A stretch of DNA of 49,486 nucleotides. Origin: Glycomyces lechevalierae. GTDB taxonomy: Bacteria > Actinomycetota > Actinomycetes > Mycobacteriales > Micromonosporaceae. The notes below the pieces were generated by a model. The model did not search any database. It was not told the DNA's origin and saw only the letters and a program-made list of their open reading frames with translations. The translations under genes and the position numbers were made by a program. The DNA lies in contig NZ_JAPZVQ010000006.1 of assembly GCF_027622945.1 (NCBI RefSeq), positions 1 to 49,486 on the forward strand, given 5' to 3'. Shown here piece by piece: positions 1-7,590 of the stretch (position 1 is the stretch's first letter; every line of letters starts with the position of its first letter).

Positions 1-30
1 CATCGGGTTGCGGCCCTTTTTGTGTTGCTC

Positions 31-1167
31 TTAGACGTACGGGCCGTCGAGGTGTTCGCCGGCGTGTTGGCGGTACCAGAGGCCGCGGTAGCAGCGCCAC
101 GGTTGCGGGCGGAGCTGGGTCGGGGCGAAGATCTGCTCGAGGAGGCGCCGGGCTTCGAGGAAGAAGTCGAGGCGTTCGTCGGGCGCGGCCACGTGCTGCG
201 AGTCGTCCACAGGCGTCTCGGCCGGGAGGATCGTGAGCGAGGGCCACATGGTGGTCTGCTCGGCGAGCGGCAGGAGCCAGGCGCGCATCTCGTCGAGCGG
301 TTCGCTGCCGACGGTGTACGTGAAGGAGGTCCGGTGGCCGGCTTCGCGGGCCGCGGCCAGGATCTCCGAGAGGCGTTCCGACTGGCGGCTCGTGGGCGGG
401 ACCAGGGGGTCCGCGGCCGCGGCGTCCTCAGGGACGGTCGGTTCGGCTTCCGTTGCGGGACTGTCGTCCTGGAAGGTCTCGGTGGTCAGGAAGAGCAGGA
501 TCGGACCGACTTTCGCTGCCAGTTCCGCGAAGGCGGACTGGCTGTGGAGGGCCGGGGTGAGGACGCCGAGCGTCGTCGTCTCCGGGAGGCCTTCGGCGGT
601 CATCGCTTCGCGGACCGCGACGAGGTGCTCGACCACGAGGGCTTCGTCGTGGACGCCGCCGGCGGAGAGCGTGACCTCGTCGAAGAGGTGCGGCTCGCCG
701 TCGTCGGCCAGATCGGAGGCCAAGGCCTGCAACAGGTCGCGGTAGCACTTCACCAGTTCGGGCGATTCGGTGCCGGTCTGCAGGAGCAGGGTCGCGGCGG
801 TGCCGTCGGCGCGCAGGTAGCCGCGGACCTCTTCGCCGGGTTCGGCTTCGATGATCTCGGCGACCGGGGTGCCGTCGACGCACAGTTCGCTCAGGCCGTG
901 CTGCGGCGATGAGGGGTCGACGTGGGCGCGGAGGCTGAACGGCGAAGTCGCGCGGTCAGCCGGCAGGACCAGCATGAACTCTTCGTCTTCGGAGTTCAGG
1001 CGCAGTCGCATGCCCTCGGAGTTGTTGCCGCGCAACCCGTACAGGTTCAACGCGATGAGCAGGAGTTCGCTCCACTCGAGGTCGTGCCGGACCGCGAGGC
1101 GCCGCCAGCGGTGCACCGTCGACGAGATCGGCCCGGCTGAGTCAGCAGGCTGTGTCGGCTCTTCCAT
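31..1167 (-). CDS. hypothetical protein, 378 aa
   Basis: I do not recognise this protein. It has no evident signal peptide or membrane helix and is acidic. The N-terminal ~50 residues are helical with a Leu-rich stretch (LLLIALNLYGLRG), and the middle part alternates short beta-like and helical segments. The C-terminal third is aromatic-rich and ends near a WRCYRGLWYRQH motif. Codon use has the strong G/C third-position bias of neighbouring genes, which supports it as real. The ATG at 1167 is the first start in a long open frame. It is weakly supported by a purine-rich AGAGGAAAG some distance upstream. It is transcribed divergently from the TPR membrane protein at 1395, and the two share an intergenic region with a perfect palindrome, so they may be co-regulated. 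Function unknown. Confidence 0.7.
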   Translation of the reverse strand: MEEPTQPADSAGPISSTVHRWRRLAVRHDLEWSELLLIALNLYGLRGNNSEGMRLRLNSEDEEFMLVLPADRATSPFSLRAHVDPSSPQHGLSELCVDGTPVAEIIEAEPGEEVRGYLRADGTAATLLLQTGTESPELVKCYRDLLQALASDLADDGEPHLFDEVTLSAGGVHDEALVVEHLVAVREAMTAEGLPETTTLGVLTPALHSQSAFAELAAKVGPILLFLTTETFQDDSPATEAEPTVPEDAAAADPLVPPTSRQSERLSEILAAAREAGHRTSFTYTVGSEPLDEMRAWLLPLAEQTTMWPSLTILPAETPVDDSQHVAAPDERLDFFLEARRLLEQIFAPTQLRPQPWRCYRGLWYRQHAGEHLDGPYV

Positions 1168-1234
1168 GACCAGTTCCGATCTTTCCTCTCGTCCCCACCG
1201 CAGTCACTCCACGGTACAAGAGACTTGGCCGTAC

Positions 1235-1260
1235 AGGTGGACGCGGTCCACCTCTATGCT
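1235..1260 (+). promoter_or_regulatory. 8-bp palindrome next to a TATGCT -10 box
   Basis: AGGTGGAC (1235-1242), a GCG spacer and GTCCACCT (1246-1253) form a perfect inverted repeat. It is followed at once by TATGCT (1255-1260), a plausible -10 hexamer reading towards the TPR gene at 1395. No good -35 lies 17-18 bp upstream, because the palindrome occupies the spacer. That arrangement fits a repressor site or an activator that works from the spacer. No regulator gene is adjacent. The site is seen directly; its function is inferred. Confidence 0.5.
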
Positions 1261-1394
1261 AAGGGCGTCGGGAGACAAAAGCACCTGTCGTGAGCACCGG
1301 CACGCGGTTCGAGTCCCGTGGAGGCCCGAGTGGTCCGCCGCCGCCCCGGCTGCCGTGCCGTAGGAAGTGCCCCCGGAGCGATCTGGAGTCGGGA

Positions 1395-2549
1395 ATGAGC
1401 GAAGCCGTCGGACCGTCCAGGATCCCGTCTCCGCGTGCGCGCGGCCGAGTCCTGCAGGCGGTGAACAAGACCTGGCCCGGGCTCATCTCCGGCGCCGTGG
1501 AGGGCCGCGCGAGGGAACTGATCGATGATGGTCAGTACCTCGAGGCCGCTGAGGTGCTGGAGCAGGGGATCGCGAAGTACGGTGCCGGTTCGGTCTCGCA
1601 GTTGCTGCTGGCGTGGTGCCTGCACATGGGCGAGCGCCAGGAGGCCGCGCTCGAGTGGGCGGACCGGGCGGTCGCCGAAGAGCCGGAGAACGAGGACGCG
1701 CACTGGCTGCAGGCGAGCGTCCTGTACGAGCTGGGGCGGGTCGACGAGGCGTCGGTGTCGCTGTGGCGGGCGGTGGAGCTGGCGCCGGACAACGGCCGGT
1801 ACTACATGCAGTTGGCCTGGTACCACCATGTGGATCAGGAGTTCGCGAAGACCCGGGAGCTGGTGGAGCGGGCGCTCGAGCGTTCGCCCGAGGACGCGTG
1901 GGTGCAGCACACGGCGGGGCGGATCTTCGACTATCACTTGCGGCACAAGCGGGCCCAGGCCCATCTCCGGCGGGCGATCGAGCTCGATCCGAACCTCGTC
2001 GACGCCTGGTACGACCTCGCGGAGAACCTGCAGGTGCGCGGGCGGTTGAGCTCGGGGGTGCGGGTCGCATGGAAAGTGGTGAACGACGCGGTCGACACCA
2101 AGGCGGGCGACGCCGCGGTGGTCGAGGCGTGGGGCCTGTACGAGGCGACGTTGCGGCGGTGGTCGTGGCGCTGGTACGAGTGGGCGCTGCGGGCGGTGTT
2201 GCTGCTCAACGTGATCGACTGGATCTTCCCGACGCCGTTCGCGGTCGCGGTGGGGCTGTCCGGTGCGCTGGCGGCGGTGTTCGCGGCGGGGTTGGCGGTG
2301 TCGGTCTGCACGCTGCTGCCCGCGTGCCGGGCGGACCTGGTGGGGCAGGGCCGGCGCGGGCATTTCGCGGGGGCGGCGGCGCGGATGCTGCTGGCGTCGG
2401 GCGGGATCGTCCTGGTGCTGTTCGGGGAGCCGACCGCGTTGCAGCACTTGGGGATCCTCGCGGTGATCATCGTCGCGTACGTGGAGTGGTACTGGCGGGC
2501 CGCGCAGATCTCGGGGCGGCGGATGTTCGGCGCCGATCCGGACGTCTGA
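1395..2549 (+). CDS. TPR-repeat protein with C-terminal membrane domain
   Basis: This 384-aa protein has an N-terminal tetratricopeptide solenoid (about residues 35-235). Repeats include LEWADRAVAEEPENEDAHWL and later units ending in P-x-x-A/V-x-x-W-x-x-L patterns. It is followed by four probable membrane helices (about residues 260-375; LLLNVIDWIF, LAAVFAAGLAVSV, MLLASGGIVLVLF, ILAVIIVAYVEW). The solenoid would therefore sit on the cytoplasmic face as a protein-interaction platform. I chose ATG 1395 because GGAG lies 6 bp upstream. A GTG at 1290 in the same open frame would add 35 residues of low-complexity Pro/Arg sequence and has no well-placed ribosome site. No partner is evident except the divergent unknown gene at 31-1167. 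Confidence 0.85.
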   Translation: MSEAVGPSRIPSPRARGRVLQAVNKTWPGLISGAVEGRARELIDDGQYLEAAEVLEQGIAKYGAGSVSQLLLAWCLHMGERQEAALEWADRAVAEEPENEDAHWLQASVLYELGRVDEASVSLWRAVELAPDNGRYYMQLAWYHHVDQEFAKTRELVERALERSPEDAWVQHTAGRIFDYHLRHKRAQAHLRRAIELDPNLVDAWYDLAENLQVRGRLSSGVRVAWKVVNDAVDTKAGDAAVVEAWGLYEATLRRWSWRWYEWALRAVLLLNVIDWIFPTPFAVAVGLSGALAAVFAAGLAVSVCTLLPACRADLVGQGRRGHFAGAAARMLLASGGIVLVLFGEPTALQHLGILAVIIVAYVEWYWRAAQISGRRMFGADPDV

Positions 2550-2689
2550 CGGGCGCTCGCGGCTTTTCTACTAGCCGACCGGCAAGGTAGGCTTCGGGGC
2601 GTTGCAAGCGCGCGGACCTGCGGTTCGGCGCGCGTCGATCCCCCGGGTGGGCCGCGGTGCGGCCCGCCGGCTGCGCAGAAGGAGGCCCC

Positions 2690-4234
2690 GTGGTCGATCA
2701 GGGTGTGGTGTGTTCGGTCGATCCGCATGTGAGCGGCATCGGACGCGAAGTGCTCGCGAACGGCGGCAACGCCGTCGACGCCGCGATCGCGGCGGGCGCG
2801 GCCCTGACCGTGGTCGCGCCGCACCTGTGCGGGCTCGGCGGCGACCTGTTCGCGCTGGTCCACGTTCCGGGCGAGGCGGAGCCCGCGTATCTGAACGCGT
2901 CCGGGCGGGCCGGTTCCGGCGCGGACCCGGAGGGGCTGCGGGCCGAGGGGCACCAGGCGATGCCGTTCCGCAACGACGTGCGGTCGACGACCGTGCCCGG
3001 TTGCGTGGACGGCTGGTTCGCGCTGCACGAGCGGTACGGGACGCGGCCGATGGACGAGCTGCTGGCGCCGGCGATCGCGCTCGCGTCGGGCGGCTGGCCC
3101 GCGACCGCGATGCTCGCGAAGGCGGGCAACACCGTTGCGGGCGTTGCGGGTGCGGAGGACCTGGTGGGCCTGGAGGCGGGGTCGACCGTGCGGCGCGAGC
3201 GGACCGCCGGCGCGCTGCGCGCGGCCGCCGAGGGCGGCCGGGACGGCTTCTACCTGGGCGACTTCGGGCAGGGGCTCGTCGAACTGGGCAAGGGCCTCTT
3301 CAGCGAGGCGGATCTGGCTGCGTCCCAAGCGGATTGGGAGGCGCCGTTGAGCGTCGAGGCGTTCGGGCACCGGGTGTGGTCGGCGGCGCCGAACTCGCAG
3401 GGGTACCTGCTGCTGCTCGCGCTCTCGATCGCGGACCGGCTGGAGCTGCCGGTGGACGCGGGCAACCCGCTGTGGGCGCATTACCTGGTGGAGGCGTCGC
3501 GGCAGGCCGGGTACGACCGGCCGGAGCGGCTGTTCGAGGGCGCGGACGTCGCGGATCTGCTGGCGGCGGCCGGGGAGCGGGCGGCGCGGATCAGCGCGGA
3601 CCGGAAGGCCGAGGTGCCGGTGCGGCAGTCGGCCGGCGGGACGACGTACATGGCGGTGCTCGACGGGAACGGGATGGGCGTCTCGTACATCCAGTCGAAC
3701 GCGGCGGGGTTCGGGACGTGGCTGTTCGAGCCGCGGACGGGGATCGGCCTGCAGAACCGGGGGACCGGGTTCAGCCTGGAGCCGGGGCATCCGGCCGAGT
3801 TCGGGCCGGGGAAGCGGCCGCCGCACACGCTGGTGCCGGCGCTGGTGACGCGGGCTGACGGGTCGTTGCGGCTGGTGGCCGGGTCGATGGGCGGCGATTC
3901 GCAGCCGCAGATCGTGGCGCAGTTGATCGCGCGGGTGCTGCACGGCGGCGAGTCGGTCGGGGCTGCGGTTGGGGCGCCGCGGTGGCGGCTGCACCCGGGC
4001 GAGACCGGGTTCGGGACCTGGGACGGTGTGCATGAGATCGACGTCGAGCTGGAGGGCGGCAGCCCGGAGGCTTGGGCGGGCGGTCTGCGGGAGCGCGGGT
4101 TCGCGGTGGCTGACGCGGAGGCCGGGAGCGGGTTCGGGCACGCGCACCTGATCGAGATCGACGAGGACGGGCACGCGGAGGGCGCGGCGGATCCGCGGGC
4201 GGAGACGGGGACGGTGGCGGTCGCGCCGAACTAG
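2690..4234 (+). CDS. ggt: gamma-glutamyltransferase family protein (cytosolic type)
   Basis: This 514-aa N-terminal nucleophile hydrolase belongs to the gamma-glutamyltranspeptidase/cephalosporin-acylase family. Diagnostic parts are GREVLANGGNAVDAAIAAG near the N-terminus, HLCGLGGDLFALV, the autoprocessing site GGTTYMAVLDGNG (Thr318/Thr319; the first would become the catalytic Thr of the small subunit), and PPHTLVPALV followed by GSMGGDSQPQ. Length and lack of a signal peptide resemble the YwrD-like branch rather than periplasmic GGT, so the substrate may be a gamma-glutamyl or other amide rather than extracellular glutathione. Start GTG 2690 follows AGAAGGAGG with 5-bp spacing. A possible -10 TAGGCT sits at 2588-2593. 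The gene appears monocistronic; the next gene converges on it. Confidence 0.88.
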   Translation: MVDQGVVCSVDPHVSGIGREVLANGGNAVDAAIAAGAALTVVAPHLCGLGGDLFALVHVPGEAEPAYLNASGRAGSGADPEGLRAEGHQAMPFRNDVRSTTVPGCVDGWFALHERYGTRPMDELLAPAIALASGGWPATAMLAKAGNTVAGVAGAEDLVGLEAGSTVRRERTAGALRAAAEGGRDGFYLGDFGQGLVELGKGLFSEADLAASQADWEAPLSVEAFGHRVWSAAPNSQGYLLLLALSIADRLELPVDAGNPLWAHYLVEASRQAGYDRPERLFEGADVADLLAAAGERAARISADRKAEVPVRQSAGGTTYMAVLDGNGMGVSYIQSNAAGFGTWLFEPRTGIGLQNRGTGFSLEPGHPAEFGPGKRPPHTLVPALVTRADGSLRLVAGSMGGDSQPQIVAQLIARVLHGGESVGAAVGAPRWRLHPGETGFGTWDGVHEIDVELEGGSPEAWAGGLRERGFAVADAEAGSGFGHAHLIEIDEDGHAEGAADPRAETGTVAVAPN

Positions 4235-4355
4235 CGTGGCCGGGCATTGATCGGTCCCCGAGGTCGGAGGTTTCGCGTCACCGTCGGCATCGACGATGGT
4301 GCGAGGACGGAACGGCGGGCGAGCGTCGCGCGGTCACGGCGGTCCGACGGCCGGA

Positions 4356-4997
4356 TCACCGGGTCGGGCCGCTCGGTTTCACCGGAGCCTTCTGCCGGAC
4401 ATATCCGAACACGCCGCCGATGACTGCGAGCACCGAGATCGCGACGAACCAGTAGGCGCCGTCCGATATGGCGATCAGCACGAGCAGGAGCATGGCGACG
4501 GCAGCCGCAATGCAGGCGAGCCGCGATCGTCTGTCCTGTCCGGACTCGAGCTTCCTTTTGGCCTGCACGTATCGCGGGTCGGCGGGGCTGGTGTCAGCGG
4601 GGAGATCTCCCGAACGCAGGATTCGCCGGTGGTGGCGAGCCCTCGACCCGCCGTGCCGGGGGAGATCGCGGTCGCGCTGCACTTCGGCCGCCCGCTCCTG
4701 GGGAGTCAGGGTCTGCAGCCAGCGATTCCGGTCCCGGGTGTAGTGGCGGTAGCCGTAGTACGCGAGGTCGTCCCGTTCCTGCCGCCGTGCTCGCTCGCGC
4801 TCGATCTCGGCGCGGCTCGCCACCGGGTTCGGCTGCCGGGACGGCCCGTTGATCCACCCGTCCGCATCGGCGGACATGTGGATCTCGATCCTGTCCGCGT
4901 TGTATTGGGGGCCGTGGACCTGCTGTCCTTGCTGCTGGAAGTACGTCTGCGGCCGCTCGAGGTGCGATCGGCGGTCGCGATCGTCCGGCTCAGCCAT
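4356..4997 (-). CDS. membrane-anchored protein with RHIM-like N-terminal motif
   Basis: This 213-aa protein has an N-terminal Q/G-rich motif, QQQGQQVHGPQYNADRIEI (about residues 21-39). A charged, Arg-rich helical middle follows (about 60-150), and two membrane helices end it (about 160-200; IAAAVAMLLLVLIAI and FVAISVLAVIGGVFGYV). No catalytic domain is visible. The start ATG overlaps the stop of the upstream 110-aa gene by 8 nt, so the two are translationally coupled. That gene carries a near-copy of the same motif (VHGDQYMADSINV). Such Q-x-x-x-V-x-G-x-Q-x-N-A motifs resemble short amyloid/RHIM-like signalling motifs found at termini of actinobacterial conflict proteins. Assigning it to that class is my inference. 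Confidence 0.7.
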   Translation of the reverse strand: MAEPDDRDRRSHLERPQTYFQQQGQQVHGPQYNADRIEIHMSADADGWINGPSRQPNPVASRAEIERERARRQERDDLAYYGYRHYTRDRNRWLQTLTPQERAAEVQRDRDLPRHGGSRARHHRRILRSGDLPADTSPADPRYVQAKRKLESGQDRRSRLACIAAAVAMLLLVLIAISDGAYWFVAISVLAVIGGVFGYVRQKAPVKPSGPTR

Positions 4998-5322
4998 TGA
5001 GGAACACCCCGATCGAGGCGGCGAGGCTGCTCACGATCGCCGCGACCGTCTCGCCCTGCCCTAGGAGTCCGGCCATGCGGCCTTGGGCGGCACCGGCGTC
5101 ACCGGACTCCAATTCGCCGCGGGCCGCGGTGAGCTCGGTCGCCACGTGTTCGCGGGCGGCGGCGGGGATCGCCGCCTCCTGAAGGGCGGACAGGGCCCGG
5201 TCGAACGCGACGGCGTCGGTCCGGGCATCGATGGGGCTGCGGTGCCCGTGGGTGACGTTGATCGAGTCCGCCATGTACTGGTCGCCGTGCACGGTCTGGT
5301 TGTGCTGGTTGAATGTCGCCAT
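4990..5322 (-). CDS. small protein with VHGDQY motif, partner of the downstream gene
   Basis: This 110-aa protein opens with FNQHNQTVHGDQYMADSINV. It matches the N-terminal motif of the next gene at 11 of 21 aligned positions, including F, V-H-G, Q-Y, A-D and I. The rest is an amphipathic helical region (about 35-85) and a short hydrophobic C-terminus (ETVAAIVSSLAASIGVFLNG) that may be a membrane-active or buried helix. ATG 5322 has only a poorly spaced GGGGA ahead of it; a GTG five codons upstream is an alternative. Its stop codon lies inside the start region of the 213-aa gene (8-nt overlap). Two coupled genes with the same homotypic motif suggest proteins that associate with each other. 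Function unknown. Confidence 0.7.
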   Translation of the reverse strand: MATFNQHNQTVHGDQYMADSINVTHGHRSPIDARTDAVAFDRALSALQEAAIPAAAREHVATELTAARGELESGDAGAAQGRMAGLLGQGETVAAIVSSLAASIGVFLNG

Positions 5323-5454
5323 TTCCCCATGATGCACCGATTCGGCTCGCGGCGCGTGCCGCTGCGCCTTCGGTCTTCCTTGCGGCGGTCGGCCGTGTCG
5401 GACCCTGGCGGTACGGTCGGGGTGTGCGCTCGTCATTGAGAGAGGACCGGATCT

Positions 5455-6582
5455 GTGCCTGAGTCGTTGCGGCTTGCCGATGCCCGTCGGATTGCGATCG
5501 CCGCGCAGTTGCGGCCCAAGGCGACCCGGTTCAAGACCGTGCTCGAACGCCTCGGGTGCATCCAGCTCGACACGATCTCGGCCGTGCGCCGGGCCCATGA
5601 GTTGACGCTGCTCGCACGGGACCTCGACGTCGATGAGGCGGTGCGGAGTCTCGAGCGGCGCAAGCATCCTGTCGCGTTCGAGTACTGGGCGCATGCGATG
5701 TCGCTGCTGCCCGTCTCCGCCTGGCCGTACCTCGCCCGCCGGCGCCGGAACTGGCGCGAGCGGTACCAGGACGACTCGCTCGCGGCCGCCGAGGCCGAGG
5801 TGCTGGCGCTGCTCGCCGACCGCGGGGCGATCACCGTGTCGGACTTCCCTTCCGGTGCGATGCACCGCGACCGGAGCACCGGGAACATCGGCGACAGTTG
5901 GAACTTCCGCACCGACCACAAGCACGCCGTCGAGCGGCTGCTCTGGTTCGGCGAGGTCGCGTGCACGCACCGGATCGGGTTCAAGCGCGTCTACCAGCTC
6001 GCCGAGCGCGCCATCCCCGCCGAGCACCGGTGGGACGCCGACGACGACGCATGCCTGCGCTACATGGTGTCAACGGCCCTGCGGAACCTCGGCGTGGGCA
6101 CGAGCAAGGACATCGCCGACTACTTCCGCCTCAAGATCGCCGACACCGAGCGCGTGCTCCGCGACCTCGAGGTCGAGCAGATCGCCGTCGAAGGCTGGAA
6201 GGGCCGCGCCTGGATCGACCCGCAGGTGCGCCGCACCCGCCTCACGGGCGCTGAGCGGGCGGTCGCGGTGTCGATGTTCGACCAGCTGGTGTGGCTGCGC
6301 GAGCGCATGGAGCGCCTGTGGGGCCACGGCTGGAAGATCGAGATCTACGTGCCCGAGCCGCAGCGGACCTTCGGCTACTACTGCCTGCCGATCTTCGTCG
6401 GGGACGACCTGCCGGGGCGGGTCGCGCTGCGCCGCGGCAACGGCGATCTCGTGGTGGAGGCGGTGCAGTGGGACGACGCGCGCGCCGACCGCGAGCACCT
6501 GCACGCCGCCGTCGACCGGGCCGCGCAATGGGTGAACGCCGAGGTCCGGTGGAAGGCCGAAGTGCATCCGATGCCCCTCTGA
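5455..6582 (+). CDS. winged-helix DNA glycosylase homologue (YcaQ/AlkZ-like, HTH_42)
   Basis: This 375-aa protein belongs to the HTH_42 superfamily (YcaQ, AlkZ), which excises alkylated or crosslinked bases through tandem winged helices. The catalytic segment is CIQLDTISAV with Q37-L38-D39, the Q-hydrophobic-D version typical of the YcaQ branch rather than the Q-x-Q of AlkZ. Other family marks are the HEL..LARDLD stretch after it, FEYWAHAMSLLP, SWNFRTDHKHAVERLLWFGEV, and the C-terminal FDQLVWLRERMERLWGHGWKIEIYVP.PQRTFGYYCLP block. Length fits the family. Start GTG 5455 follows GAGAGAGGA. The gene stands alone, divergent from the coupled small-gene pair. Which lesion it repairs cannot be read from the sequence. 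Confidence 0.85.
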   Translation: MPESLRLADARRIAIAAQLRPKATRFKTVLERLGCIQLDTISAVRRAHELTLLARDLDVDEAVRSLERRKHPVAFEYWAHAMSLLPVSAWPYLARRRRNWRERYQDDSLAAAEAEVLALLADRGAITVSDFPSGAMHRDRSTGNIGDSWNFRTDHKHAVERLLWFGEVACTHRIGFKRVYQLAERAIPAEHRWDADDDACLRYMVSTALRNLGVGTSKDIADYFRLKIADTERVLRDLEVEQIAVEGWKGRAWIDPQVRRTRLTGAERAVAVSMFDQLVWLRERMERLWGHGWKIEIYVPEPQRTFGYYCLPIFVGDDLPGRVALRRGNGDLVVEAVQWDDARADREHLHAAVDRAAQWVNAEVRWKAEVHPMPL

Positions 6583-6656
6583 GGGACCGGCGCGTCGCCC
6601 GCTCCTGACCTGCGGTTTCGGGTCTGCTCCGGCCGGGTCGGGCCTATCGTGGAGGT

Positions 6657-7538
6657 ATGCAGCCCATTCGCGATCGGGCCGCGCTGGCCGCCTTCGCAGG
6701 CGCGACCCTTCTCGCCGGGTGCAATGCCGTCGGCATCAGGTTCAGCAACCGCGAGCTCGACCCGCTCTGGGGCGCCGCCGTGCGGTTCGGTGCCGCCGCG
6801 CTCCTGCTCTTCGCCGTCCTCGCCGTCATGCGGCTGCGCCTGCCCCGCGGGAAGGCGCTGGCCGGGGCGGTCGTGTTCGGGGTGCTGAACTTCGGGGTGC
6901 CGTTCTCGCTCGCGTACTACGCGCTCGTCTACCTCCACGCCGGCCTCGGCCAGACCCTGCTGGCGCTCGTGCCGTTGGCGACGCTGCTGCTCGCGGTCGC
7001 CCAGGGCCAGGAGCATTTCCACACCGCCGCGCTGCTGGGGACGCTCATCGCCGTGGCGGGGGTGGCCGTGGTGTCGCAGGCGCCGCTGCGGGCGGACGTG
7101 CCGCTGCCGGTCCTGTTGGCGGCGTTGGGGGCGGTGCTGTCGTTCGCGGAGGCGGCGGTGCTGGTGAAGCGGCTGCCGGAGGTGCATCCGGTGACGATGA
7201 ACGCGGTGGGGATGGGGGCCGCGGCGGTGCTGCTGTTCGCGGGTTCGTTCGCGGCGGGGGACCGGTGGGTGCTGCCGGAGCTCGCGGACACGTGGTGGGC
7301 GCTGGCGTACCTGGTGGTGGCGGGTTCGGTGCTGACGTTCGTGCTGTACCTGATGGTGATCCAGCGGTGGGGCGGGCCGCGGGCGGCGTACCTGTTCGTG
7401 GTGGTCCCGGTGGTGGCGATCGTGGTGTCGGCGTGGCTGGACGACGAGCCGCTGACGGTGTCGCTGCTGGTGGGGACCCCGCTGATCCTCGTCGGCGTGT
7501 ACGTGGGCGCGCTGCGCGGGCGGAGGGCCCGGGCGTGA
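6657..7538 (+). CDS. EamA/DMT-family transporter
   Basis: This 293-aa integral membrane protein has about ten hydrophobic helices in two EamA repeats. The first repeat covers FAGATLLAGCNAVGIRFSN to roughly residue 140; the second begins near LLAALGAVLSFAEAAVLVK. The family exports metabolites such as amino acids, purines or drugs; the substrate cannot be deduced. ATG 6657 lies only one base after GGAGG, too close for a normal ribosome site, but exactly six bases after TATCGT (6645-6650). A leaderless transcript is therefore the better reading. It converges on the secreted protease gene, with a hairpin between the stops. Confidence 0.85.
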   Translation: MQPIRDRAALAAFAGATLLAGCNAVGIRFSNRELDPLWGAAVRFGAAALLLFAVLAVMRLRLPRGKALAGAVVFGVLNFGVPFSLAYYALVYLHAGLGQTLLALVPLATLLLAVAQGQEHFHTAALLGTLIAVAGVAVVSQAPLRADVPLPVLLAALGAVLSFAEAAVLVKRLPEVHPVTMNAVGMGAAAVLLFAGSFAAGDRWVLPELADTWWALAYLVVAGSVLTFVLYLMVIQRWGGPRAAYLFVVVPVVAIVVSAWLDDEPLTVSLLVGTPLILVGVYVGALRGRRARA

Positions 7539-7548
7539 GACGCGAGGA

Positions 7549-7574
7549 GGGGGCCTCCCTTCCGGAAGGCCCCC
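7549..7574. terminator. bidirectional hairpin between convergent genes
   Basis: GGGGGCCT (7549-7556) pairs perfectly with AGGCCCCC (7567-7574) across a 10-nt loop. It lies between the stops of the EamA gene and the minus-strand protease gene. There is no U-tract, as is common in GC-rich actinomycetes. Confidence 0.65.
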
Positions 7575-7590
7575 AGGGTGCAGCGTCCGT

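Noticed and set aside
1288..1345. A GGTTCGAGTCCC stretch resembling a tRNA T-arm
   Set aside because: The flanking bases do not form a 5-bp T-stem, and no matching acceptor, D or anticodon arm is present.
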